Positions 50,676 to 57,356 of a DNA stretch of 64,000 nucleotides are shown one piece after another (within the stretch, counting starts at the first letter, position 1; the number at the start of each line of letters is the position of its first letter). The position numbers and the translations under genes were made by a program. The stretch is from Myxococcus stipitatus (GTDB lineage: Bacteria > Myxococcota > Myxococcia > Myxococcales > Myxococcaceae). Location of the stretch: contig NZ_JAKCFI010000003.1 in NCBI RefSeq assembly GCF_021412625.1, positions 1,054,001-1,118,000 on the forward strand. Direction: 5' to 3'. Below the pieces are notes generated by a model. It was not told the origin of the DNA, made no database searches, and saw only the letters and a program-made list of their open reading frames with translations.

Positions 50676-51438
50676 GGGCCGCCTCCTCGAGGAACGCGGG
50701 CAGGGCCTCCACGCGCTTGAGCAGCCACGTGGTGTACGCGGCGCGGTGGGCCTCCACGGTGGGGAAGGGGGACTCGGCCGCCGTCAGCCAGCTGTCCGGA
50801 ATCGCGGCCACCGTGCGCTCCACCACCTCGCGGGTGATGTGCTCGCGCAGGAGCGCCTCCGTGTCCTTCAGCGCCCCCGCCCACGGCAGCAGCACGTGGT
50901 CCTTGATGGGCGCGAAGCGCCCCTGGCTGCGCTCCTCCCAGTCCACCCACGCGTGGTGGAAGTAGAGCGAGGCTCCGTGGTCGATGAGCCACAGCTTCCG
51001 GTGCCAGCACAGCAGATTGGGGTTCTTCGGCGTGCGGTCCACGTTGGTGATGAAGGCGTCGAACGCGACGATGGCGGACGCCTCCGGCACGCTCGGGGTG
51101 GGCTCCGCCAGCGGATCGAACGTCACCGACCCGGGCAGGTAGTCCAGCGCCAGGTTCAGCCCCGCGCTCGCCTTGAGCAGGTCTCGAATCTCCCCGTCCG
51201 GCTCGTTGCGGCCCAGCACCGGGTCCAGCTCCAGCAGCACCACCTCCGGCACCCTCAACCCCACCGCCCGGGCCAGCTCCCCCGCGATGAGCTCCGCGAT
51301 GAGCGCCTTGGCCCCCTGGCCCGCGCCCCTGAACTTCACGACATACAGCCCCGCGTCATCCGCCTCGACGATGGCGGGCAACGAGCCCCCCTCGCGCAGG
51401 GGCGTCACATAACGCGTGGCGACAATGGTCCTTGGCAT
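50653..51438 (-). CDS. HipA-like protein kinase (without HipB)
   Basis: The 261-residue protein is a compact HipA-fold kinase. K35 in LYVVKFRG is the likely ATP lysine, FDAFITNVDRTPKNPNLL carries the catalytic D134 and metal-side N139/N141, and LWLIDHGASL supplies the DHG (instead of DFG) metal aspartate D153. It lacks the N-terminal subdomain of E. coli HipA and has no HipB-like repressor gene; the partner gene encodes DUF3037. A regulatory kinase is therefore more likely than a classical persistence toxin. The target is unknown. Confidence 0.75.
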   Translation of the reverse strand: MPRTIVATRYVTPLREGGSLPAIVEADDAGLYVVKFRGAGQGAKALIAELIAGELARAVGLRVPEVVLLELDPVLGRNEPDGEIRDLLKASAGLNLALDYLPGSVTFDPLAEPTPSVPEASAIVAFDAFITNVDRTPKNPNLLCWHRKLWLIDHGASLYFHHAWVDWEERSQGRFAPIKDHVLLPWAGALKDTEALLREHITREVVERTVAAIPDSWLTAAESPFPTVEAHRAAYTTWLLKRVEALPAFLEEAARARAQLV

Positions 51439-51654
51439 CCGCCGCTCCCAGCCTCCGTCCGGGCCTCTCCCCGGTGGAGCGGGAGGACGCCCGGGGGACC
51501 CGTTTCCTTCCGGAGGGCCCCAGGGGCCCGCCCTCTACCACGCCATGCCCGGGGCGGGTTGCACCCGGAGTGGAAAACGCGGCGCGCGAGGAAACATCCC
51601 CTGACGAGGTGCGACAATGGGGGACAGGCTGCTGATCCCCACGGAGCCCACACC

Positions 51655-53256
51655 ATGACCGTCACCCGCAAGCCGTTGTCGCTCCCGTCCACCCCCCGTA
51701 CCAGCGAGACCTCGCGCTCGGAGAAGCCCTCGGCGAGCACCGGCCGCGTGGTGGGCCGGCCCGGGAACACGAACGGCGACGGCTTCGAGTCCTCCAAGGC
51801 GGCCCGTCCGTCGAACTTCATCGACCGTCCCACGGGCCACCGTCCGGACCCGAACGCGCCGGTGCTGCCGGCCACGGCGTTCGCCTTCGGCTCGAAGAAG
51901 GTCTCCGTGGGCCCGCGCGACGCGTCCACGCCCGTCACGCTGTCCGCCTCCGCCACGCCCAACGCGGCGGTGAAGGACCTGCAGACGGTGACGTCCACCG
52001 TGTCCTTCGACCAGGACGTGGCGCTGGACTCGCTGAAGCTGAACCTGGACCTGCCCCACACGTACAAGGGCGACCTGAAGGTCACGCTGACCAGCCCCTC
52101 CGGCAAGAGCGCGGTGGTCCACGACCGCACGGGCGGCGCCGCGGACGACGTGAAGGGCACCTTCGACCTGAGCACGACGTTCCAGGGCGAGAAGTCCAAG
52201 GGCACCTGGACGCTGACCGTCGAGGACAAGGCGCGCGCGGACACGGGCACGCTGAAGAGCTGGGGCCTGGAGGCCACGGGCAAGGCGCCCGGCACGGACC
52301 CGGTGGACCCCAAGCCCCCGCGCCCCACGGGTGACCCGGTCATCGCGGTGTTCGACGGCGGCGTGGACTACAAGCACTCCGACCTCGACAGCGCCATGTG
52401 GGTCAACGAGGGGGAGATCGCCGGCGACGGCAAGGACAACGACGGCAACGGCATCGCGGACGACATCCACGGCTTCAACGTCGGCTTCAACAGCGGCGAC
52501 GTGATGAAGGGCGACGGCACGGACCACGGCACGCACGTGGCCGGCATCATCGCCGCCGAGGACAACGGCCAGGGCAACACCGGCATCGCCGCGGGCAAGG
52601 CGAAGATCATGAGCATCGGCGGCCTGTACGACGGCGCGGACCTGCTCACCAACTTCGAGCGCGGCGTGGACTACATCGTCCACATGAAGCAGGAGCGCGG
52701 CGTCAACGTGCGCGCCATGAACGCCAGCTTCGGCGACGAGTACCGCGATGCGGCCTCGCAGGCGCGCTGGAAGGCCGCGGTGCAGAAGCTGGCGGACGCG
52801 GACATCCTGCTCGTGGCGGCCACCGCCAACGGCTACGGCAGCAACATGAACAACGTGGCGGACATGCCCGCCAACCTGGACCTGCCCAACGTCATCACCG
52901 TGGCGTCCATGGACAAGAACAACGACAAGCTGGCGCGCTTCTCCTCCCACGGCGACAAGGTGGTGGAGCTGGCCGCGGTGGGCGAGGACGTGCTGAGCAC
53001 CGTCCCCGGCGGCAAGTGGGAGAAGATGAGCGGCACCTCCATGGCCACCCCCACGGTGGCGGGCGCCGCGGCCCTCATGTTCGCCGCCAACCCCGACCTG
53101 ACCGCCGCCCAGGTGCGTGACCTGCTGGTGAAGACGGTCGAGGTCGACCCGGACCTCAAGGGCAAGGTGAGCACCAGCGGCAAGCTGGACATCAAGGCCG
53201 CCGTGAAGGCCGCCGAGGAGTTCGTCGCCACGCCCGCGACGGTCGCCACCCGCTGA
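51655..53256 (+). CDS. Subtilase (S8) with N-terminal P/proprotein-convertase domain
   Basis: The 533-residue protease contains the S8 triad: D234 in VIAVFDGGVDY, H291 in DHGTHVAG and S462 in SGTSMATP, with oxyanion N392 in ATANG. Before it, at about 90-205, lies a P-domain-like beta region (VSFDQDVALDSLKLNLDLPH, TYKGDLKVTLTSPSG, KGTWTLTVEDKARADTGTLK). In convertases the P domain follows the protease; here the order is reversed. The first 80 residues are Ser/Thr/Arg-rich with no Sec signal, so export, if any, is by another route. A calcium-type loop DGKDNDGNGIADD sits at 258-270. Two hairpins follow the gene. Confidence 0.85.
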   Translation: MTVTRKPLSLPSTPRTSETSRSEKPSASTGRVVGRPGNTNGDGFESSKAARPSNFIDRPTGHRPDPNAPVLPATAFAFGSKKVSVGPRDASTPVTLSASATPNAAVKDLQTVTSTVSFDQDVALDSLKLNLDLPHTYKGDLKVTLTSPSGKSAVVHDRTGGAADDVKGTFDLSTTFQGEKSKGTWTLTVEDKARADTGTLKSWGLEATGKAPGTDPVDPKPPRPTGDPVIAVFDGGVDYKHSDLDSAMWVNEGEIAGDGKDNDGNGIADDIHGFNVGFNSGDVMKGDGTDHGTHVAGIIAAEDNGQGNTGIAAGKAKIMSIGGLYDGADLLTNFERGVDYIVHMKQERGVNVRAMNASFGDEYRDAASQARWKAAVQKLADADILLVAATANGYGSNMNNVADMPANLDLPNVITVASMDKNNDKLARFSSHGDKVVELAAVGEDVLSTVPGGKWEKMSGTSMATPTVAGAAALMFAANPDLTAAQVRDLLVKTVEVDPDLKGKVSTSGKLDIKAAVKAAEEFVATPATVATR

Positions 53257-53264
53257 CGATTGCC

Positions 53265-53288
53265 GGACTCCCTCGGAAGAGGGAGTCC
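53265..53288 (+). terminator. Hairpin after the subtilase gene
   Basis: A perfect 10-bp stem GGACTCCCTC/GAGGGAGTCC with a GGAA tetraloop starts nine bases after the stop codon. It may stabilise the mRNA 3' end or be the first part of a double terminator. Confidence 0.55.
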
Positions 53289-53305
53289 TCCGATGAAGCC
53301 TCCGG

Positions 53306-53354
53306 GCCCCCGGGCCGCCGCGTATCCTCCGCGGCGCCTCGGGGGCTTCTTCTT
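53306..53354 (+). terminator. Intrinsic terminator of the subtilase gene
   Basis: GCCCCCG (53306-53312) pairs with CGGGGGC (53340-53346), and CGCCGCG (53316-53322) pairs with CGCGGCG (53330-53336) inside it, with small internal loops. The T-rich tail TTCTTCTT follows at once (53347-53354). Confidence 0.65.
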
Positions 53355-53366
53355 GGGTCGATTCAG

Positions 53367-53395
53367 TTGCGCACAATTAAATCGCGCCCTAATCA
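53367..53395 (+). promoter_or_regulatory. Predicted ohr promoter with OhrR/MarR-type operator
   Basis: TTGCGC (53367-53372) and TAATCA (53390-53395) are separated by 17 bp, acceptable as -35 and -10 elements. The spacer contains ACAATTAAATCGC (53373-53385), which resembles the ACAATT-N-AATTGT operator of OhrR repressors, with two mismatches in the right half. The gene start is 80 bases downstream. Confidence 0.5.
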
Positions 53396-53475
53396 TGGGC
53401 CATGACGGTTGGACGACGAGGTCCACCGTCCCCGCGGTCCGAACCCGAAACGCAGGTTTCCCTGAGGAGAGCGCC

Positions 53476-53913
53476 ATGGCCCCCGTCACCATTTCCCCCC
53501 TGTACACCGCTCACGCCACCGCCCACGGCGGGCGCAACGGCAAGGTCCAGTCGTCCGACCAGGTCATCGACCTGCCGCTGGTGATGCCCAAGGAGCTGGG
53601 CGGCGCGGGCGGCGCGGCGACGAACCCGGAGCAGCTGTTCGCGGCGGGCTACTCGGCCTGCTTCGAGAGCGCGCTGCGGTTGGTGGCGGGCAAGCAGGGC
53701 GTGAAGCTGGGCGCCGACGCGGGCATCGCCGCGTCCGTCACGATTGGCAAGACGCCGGACGGCGGCTTCGGGCTGGCGGTGGAGCTGAAGGGCATCCTGC
53801 CGGGCCTCCCCCGTGAGCAGGCGGAGAAGCTGATGCACGCGGCCCACGAGGTGTGCCCGTACTCGCGCGCCACGCGCGGCAACATCGACGTGAAGCTCTC
53901 CGTCGCGGAGTAG
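53476..53913 (+). CDS. ohr: Organic hydroperoxide resistance protein (Ohr, OsmC family)
   Basis: The 145-residue peroxidase carries the complete Ohr active site: R20, E52, the peroxidatic cysteine C62 in GYSACFESAL and the resolving cysteine C127 in HEVCPYSRAT. The opening pattern (ISPLYTAHATAHGGRNGKV) and length are diagnostic of Ohr rather than OsmC. It reduces organic and fatty acid hydroperoxides with lipoylated or dithiol partners in the cytosol. GAGGAGA lies a few bases before the ATG. No ohrR gene is next to it, although an OhrR-like operator is, so the regulator must be encoded elsewhere. Confidence 0.92.
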   Translation: MAPVTISPLYTAHATAHGGRNGKVQSSDQVIDLPLVMPKELGGAGGAATNPEQLFAAGYSACFESALRLVAGKQGVKLGADAGIAASVTIGKTPDGGFGLAVELKGILPGLPREQAEKLMHAAHEVCPYSRATRGNIDVKLSVAE

Positions 53914-53929
53914 CGCCACACCCTCCCGC

Positions 53930-53966
53930 CGTGTCCGAGCGGACACGCCGTGTCGGCGGCGACACG
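53930..53966. promoter_or_regulatory. Direct repeat of the palindrome CGTGTC-N6-GACACG
   Basis: CGTGTC-CGAGCG-GACACG (53930-53947) is followed after one base by CGTGTC-GGCGGC-GACACG (53949-53966), centres 19 bp apart, and then by CGGGG-TT-CCCCG (53967-53978). The elements lie between ohr and the acetyltransferase gene. They could be stacked hairpins that end ohr transcription or twin operators for the next gene. Confidence 0.5.
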
Positions 53967-54145
53967 CGGGGTTCCCCGTAGCGTGAGGCCGGGCCCGTTC
54001 GCGAGCGCGTGCCGGCCACACGCGCCTGCGTCTCGGCCCTACGCGGGGCCGCGTCTCGCCAGCTGCTCCCCACCTTGGGTGGGGTTCGCGGTGAATACTG
54101 GCATGTCCCTTGAAGTCAGGAGCCGACAGAAGGGGGGCAGCCAGA

Positions 54146-54691
54146 ATGCGTGAGCGTCAGCTCATTCCCATGGAAGTGGCTGGGAATGTCGTGGCGGGTG
54201 CGGTGCCGCTGTTGCTGGAGGATCCGGACATCGACGAGTCGTTCGGGTGGTGGCGGCCCGAGGCGGGTGGCCGTCCGCCGGGCCTGTGGAGCGCCGTGGA
54301 GGGGACGCGGCTGTTCGCGGTGGCGGAGCGGGGCGAGGGCATCATCGGCCTGGCGGCGCTGACGAACATCCGCCGCGAGGAGCGCTACGCGCGGGTGAGC
54401 TGCGCGGTGGCGTCGCGGCACCGGTTGGGCGGCGCGGGCCACTGGGCGATGACGGAGGTCATCCGCCTGGGCGTGCGGCTCGATGGGGTGCGCCACCTGG
54501 AGACGTGCGTGCGCGCCAGCAACGAGACGTCGCGCCGGGTGCTGGAGTCGTTGGGCTTCCTGCCGCTGGTGGCGCCGTCGTTTCCCCGCGAGGAGGGACA
54601 TCCGGGGAGCCACGTGTACCTGCGGCTCGACCTGCCCTCCAGCGCGCGGGGGCACTTCCTGTTGACGCCGCGCCGGGCGCTGTGTGCGTGA
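54146..54691 (+). CDS. GNAT-family N-acetyltransferase (RimJ/RimL-like)
   Basis: The 181-residue protein follows the GNAT fold. There is an N-terminal ligand region, a beta-strand pair around RLFAVAERGEGIIGLAALTN, then a region ending GGAGHWAMTEVIRLGVRLDG (acetyl-CoA pyrophosphate loop area) and the typical C-terminal VRHLETCVRASNETSRRVLE followed by SLGF. The last motif is characteristic of RimJ/RimL/SpeG-like acetyltransferases acting on N-termini, amino groups or small amines. The ATG at 54146 has AAGGGGGG about 10 bases upstream; the frame extends 12 codons further. The substrate is unknown. Confidence 0.82.
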   Translation: MRERQLIPMEVAGNVVAGAVPLLLEDPDIDESFGWWRPEAGGRPPGLWSAVEGTRLFAVAERGEGIIGLAALTNIRREERYARVSCAVASRHRLGGAGHWAMTEVIRLGVRLDGVRHLETCVRASNETSRRVLESLGFLPLVAPSFPREEGHPGSHVYLRLDLPSSARGHFLLTPRRALCA

Positions 54692-54712
54692 CGTCGGAGA
54701 CGCTCGCGCGTG

Positions 54713-54758
54713 ACACGGTGCCGGAGTGATGACGGCCATTCTGGCAACGGCACCGTGT
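54713..54758 (+). terminator. Long-stem terminator after the acetyltransferase gene
   Basis: ACACGGTGCCG (54713-54723) and CGGCACCGTGT (54748-54758) are perfect 11-bp arms separated by 24 bases that include a small GCCA/TGGC hairpin. It begins 22 bases after the stop codon. No U-tract is present. Confidence 0.55.
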
Positions 54759-54862
54759 GGGAGCGGGCGGACCTCGAGGGTGGAGCGCGAGCGATAGCTC
54801 ACGGAACGCCCGAGGGCGCGGACGTGTCTTCCCTCGGGTGACGCGCGGCGCGCGGGCTCGTT

Positions 54863-55081
54863 GTGAGCGCGGCATTCCTGTTGCTTTGGGGGATGGCATG
54901 TCCCCGGCACGTGAAGGCGGAATGCCGCATCGACGAGGTCGTCCTGGGAAGCCGCGAACATCCTCTGGCGGTCAGCGCTCACTGCGACTGCCCGCCGTCG
55001 GACCTCCGGGACGAGTTCTGTCCTCGGGACTCCGAGCGCGCGAAGAAGGCGCGGGTGTCTCGTGACGGTGACGATGGATGA
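54863..55081 (+). CDS. Possible small secreted Cys-containing protein
   Basis: A GTG-initiated frame encodes 72 residues: a hydrophobic start (SAAFLLLWGMACPRHVKA), then AECRIDEVVLG and a CDCPPSDLRDEFCPRD cluster. The first 17 residues could be a signal sequence, leaving a mature peptide with four cysteines. Its 3' end overlaps the GspG-like gene by 20 bases, so the two may be coupled. No family is recognised and no strong ribosome site is seen, so this call is tentative. Confidence 0.4.
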   Translation: MSAAFLLLWGMACPRHVKAECRIDEVVLGSREHPLAVSAHCDCPPSDLRDEFCPRDSERAKKARVSRDGDDG

Positions 55082-55541
55082 GCGGAAGGCGCGAGACGTC
55101 CAGGGCATCCTGCTGGGGCTGGCGGTGGTCGTGGGCGCTCTGTGCGTCGCGTGCGTGCTGATGATGCGATACGTGGAGCCCCAGCTCCAGGACCGCTCCA
55201 GGCTCGACTTGAGGCATCTGCGGAAGTACGCGGACTCCTTCTTCGACAAGCGAGGGCGGTACCCGAGCACCGAGGAGGGATTCCAGTCGCTGGTGGACGT
55301 GGGGCTCCTGGAGCGGCTTCCCGAGGACCCCTGGGGACGGCGCTACCACTATCGGCTCGATGGGGACACGCCCGTATTCGCCACCTACGGCCGGGATGGC
55401 GTCCCGGGTGGGGAAGGGGCGAACTCGGACCTGTTCATGGTCGGTCAGCCGAGGACGGCTCCCTCGCCGTCCAACTCCCACGCGTCAGGCTCGGGCTCCG
55501 AGGCGCTCTATTGCCAGGGGCCCACCCAAGCCCGTCACTGA
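55062..55541 (+). CDS. GspG-like (type II secretion pseudopilin-like) protein
   Basis: The 159-residue protein has one N-terminal membrane helix (about 15-37) and then a C-terminal T2SSG-like domain: LRHLRKYADSFFDKRGRYPS, TEEGFQSLVDVGLLERLPED and PWGRRYHYRLDGDTPVFATY, with GRDGVPGGEGANSDLF forming the calcium-loop-like end of GspG proteins. The prepilin peptidase site and GFTLIE-type motif are missing, so it is probably not processed as a pilin. No other secretion genes are nearby. The start may be GTG 55062 or ATG 55074. A Ser/Pro-rich tail ends the protein. Confidence 0.7.
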   Translation: MTVTMDERKARDVQGILLGLAVVVGALCVACVLMMRYVEPQLQDRSRLDLRHLRKYADSFFDKRGRYPSTEEGFQSLVDVGLLERLPEDPWGRRYHYRLDGDTPVFATYGRDGVPGGEGANSDLFMVGQPRTAPSPSNSHASGSGSEALYCQGPTQARH

Positions 55542-55650
55542 GGAGGAATGAGGAGTCATGACCCGGCGGGACATCCTCCTGGGGTGCACTGGGGACGGCA
55601 CCCGCGCGGCCTCCAGCGCTACCTGCACGAGCGCGCCTTCCGAGGGGATG

Positions 55651-55681
55651 GGCTGCCCCACGCGGACCTCGCGGGGCAGCC
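55651..55681. terminator. Bidirectional terminator between GspG-like and DUF4286 genes
   Basis: GGCTGCCCC (55651-55659) pairs perfectly with GGGGCAGCC (55673-55681) across a 13-base loop. It lies in the convergent interval, eight bases from the minus-strand stop at 55689. No U-tract is seen. Confidence 0.55.
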
Positions 55682-55688
55682 GGGCCCG

Positions 55689-56012
55689 TCAGAAGCGCTT
55701 CACCTCGGTCAGCACCTGGCGCGAGTGCCGCGTCACGGAGCCGAAGTGGCGCTCCGATTCGGCGCGCAGGTGCCTCGCGGCGTCGCTCACCGTGTACTGG
55801 CGGAAGTGCTCCACGCTCGCCAGCTCGTAATGGCACACATAGCGGACCCAGCCGTCCGGGGCGTGCTCGGTGTCCCGCCACTTGCGGCAGGCGAGGAAGC
55901 CCGGCTCGCGCAGCACCTCGGGCACGTGGGTCTTCTCGTGCCACAGGTTCCAGCGGGCCTCCGCGCCGGGCTCCACCTCGATGACCACGGTGTAGAGCGT
56001 GGGCGTGCTCAT
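55689..56012 (-). CDS. DUF4286 family protein
   Basis: The 107-residue protein has the ferredoxin-like pattern of DUF4286: YTVVIEVEPGAEARWNLWHE, KTHVPEVLREPGFLACRKWR and RYVCHYELASVEHFRQYTVS. These are dimeric alpha+beta barrel proteins related to EthD/antibiotic monooxygenases, with no fixed function. Its start overlaps the stop of the upstream lipoprotein gene by four bases (ATGA), so the two are coexpressed. Confidence 0.8.
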   Translation of the reverse strand: MSTPTLYTVVIEVEPGAEARWNLWHEKTHVPEVLREPGFLACRKWRDTEHAPDGWVRYVCHYELASVEHFRQYTVSDAARHLRAESERHFGSVTRHSRQVLTEVKRF

Positions 56013-57250
56013 GGCAGCCACGTCCCCCAGTCCGCCAGCCTCACGCCGCCCGCGGACTCGCGCTTGCCCCGCGCGGGTGTCCTGTAGAGCGTGTCGTCGA
56101 GCGGCGCGAAGCGCACCTCCACCGCGAGCCCGTTCAGCGCCGGCTCCCAGGGGCCATCGGCATACAGACGCGTGCGGATCTGCTTCACCGTCCCCGCGTC
56201 CTCCGCCGCGTCGAACTTCAGCACCGGCACCTTGTGCGCGCCCACGCTCATCGTCTCGCGCACCGGGGGCGTCGCGTTCTGCTGCGCGGGCGGCCAGGTC
56301 TGCGTCTCCAGTGACTCCCAGATGAAGGACAGCAGCGCCTCCTCCAGCGGGACGACCTCCGCCTGCGAGAAGTCCTGGCACGTCGCGGTGTCGGGCGGCG
56401 TGGGCGCGGGGACCGCCATCCGCAGCACGTAGCCGCGCTCGGCGCCCAGGCAGGTGCGCGCCACCGTGACGGGACCGGTGCCATCCACGTCCATCCGCGT
56501 GTCGAACCAGGTGCCCGGACCGAGCGGACGCTCCAGGCCCGGCCGCGTCCCCGCTCCGCCCTCCTTTCCCTGGCGCGCCTCCACCAGCGTGAGCTGGTAG
56601 CTGCCCCCCATGCCGAAGCCCGACAGCGTCGTGCTCGCGTCGAGCAACCCGTTGGTCAGGTACGCGGGCCCCGGGTCCTGCGCGTAGAGGCGGTTCTCCA
56701 GCGGGCCGTCCGCGGGGCGATTGTCGCGCAGATAACGCTTCGCCTCCCACGTGCGCCCCGCGGCGGTGGGCTGCTCCGTGCTCTGCGTGCCCTCGCGCGT
56801 CACCTCCAGCGGGCGTGTCCCGTTCGTGCGCACGGGCAGCACCAGCGGCCGGGACAGCCGTGGCAGGTCCAGCGGCGCCCCCGCGTCGTCCGTGAAGGTG
56901 AGCCCGAGCCACACCCAGGACGGCTCCACCGCCACCACCTCCAACGCGAGCACGCCCGCCGTCGCCGTGCCGCGCGCGCCCCCCAGCGGGGTGCGAATCG
57001 CGGAGAAGGAGTAGGCCACCCGGTCTCCCACGCGAGCGCTCAGCCAGGGCGAGTGGCCCTTCGCCGGAGGCAGCGCGCCCGGCGCGACCTGGGGAGGGGC
57101 CTCCTGGTGCTCCCCCTCCGCCTGGGCCACCGGCGCGCCATCGGACGGGCTGACGGCGCGGGGACGCGTGCTCTCACAGCCGACGCCGAGCGCCAGCGTC
57201 GCGCACAGCGTCGCGACCCGGGTCGGGAACGAAGCGCGGGACCTTCTCAT
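56009..57250 (-). CDS. Hypothetical lipoprotein (413 aa)
   Basis: The ATG at 57250 has GAGGAG about eight bases upstream and gives a lipoprotein signal ending LALGVGC (C25). Longer in-frame starts up to 57376 would bury the signal and are not preferred. The mature protein has an Ala/Pro-rich linker (to about 75) and then a beta-rich domain with several WLGLTF/VYV-like strands and a late PVLKFDAAEDAGTVKQIRTR segment. No family is recognised. It is translationally coupled to a downstream DUF4286 gene and divergent from the DUF4139 gene, 106 bases away. Confidence 0.7.
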   Translation of the reverse strand: MRRSRASFPTRVATLCATLALGVGCESTRPRAVSPSDGAPVAQAEGEHQEAPPQVAPGALPPAKGHSPWLSARVGDRVAYSFSAIRTPLGGARGTATAGVLALEVVAVEPSWVWLGLTFTDDAGAPLDLPRLSRPLVLPVRTNGTRPLEVTREGTQSTEQPTAAGRTWEAKRYLRDNRPADGPLENRLYAQDPGPAYLTNGLLDASTTLSGFGMGGSYQLTLVEARQGKEGGAGTRPGLERPLGPGTWFDTRMDVDGTGPVTVARTCLGAERGYVLRMAVPAPTPPDTATCQDFSQAEVVPLEEALLSFIWESLETQTWPPAQQNATPPVRETMSVGAHKVPVLKFDAAEDAGTVKQIRTRLYADGPWEPALNGLAVEVRFAPLDDTLYRTPARGKRESAGGVRLADWGTWLP

Positions 57251-57356
57251 CGGGCGACTCCTCGCGGGGCCTGGGCGCGGCATTGCGCGACCCCGGGGCC
57301 CGCTTGATACACCGAGGAGGCAAGCCCGTCCCCAACTTCCTGGAGTTCCCGTTCTC

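Noticed and set aside
50653-51438. Classical HipBA toxin-antitoxin module
   Set aside because: No HipB-like DNA-binding gene is present and the kinase lacks the N-terminal HipA subdomain.
55558-55830. 90-codon plus-strand frame with a GAGGAG before its ATG
   Set aside because: It runs antisense through the well-supported DUF4286 gene, and its translation has no plausible protein character after the first few residues.
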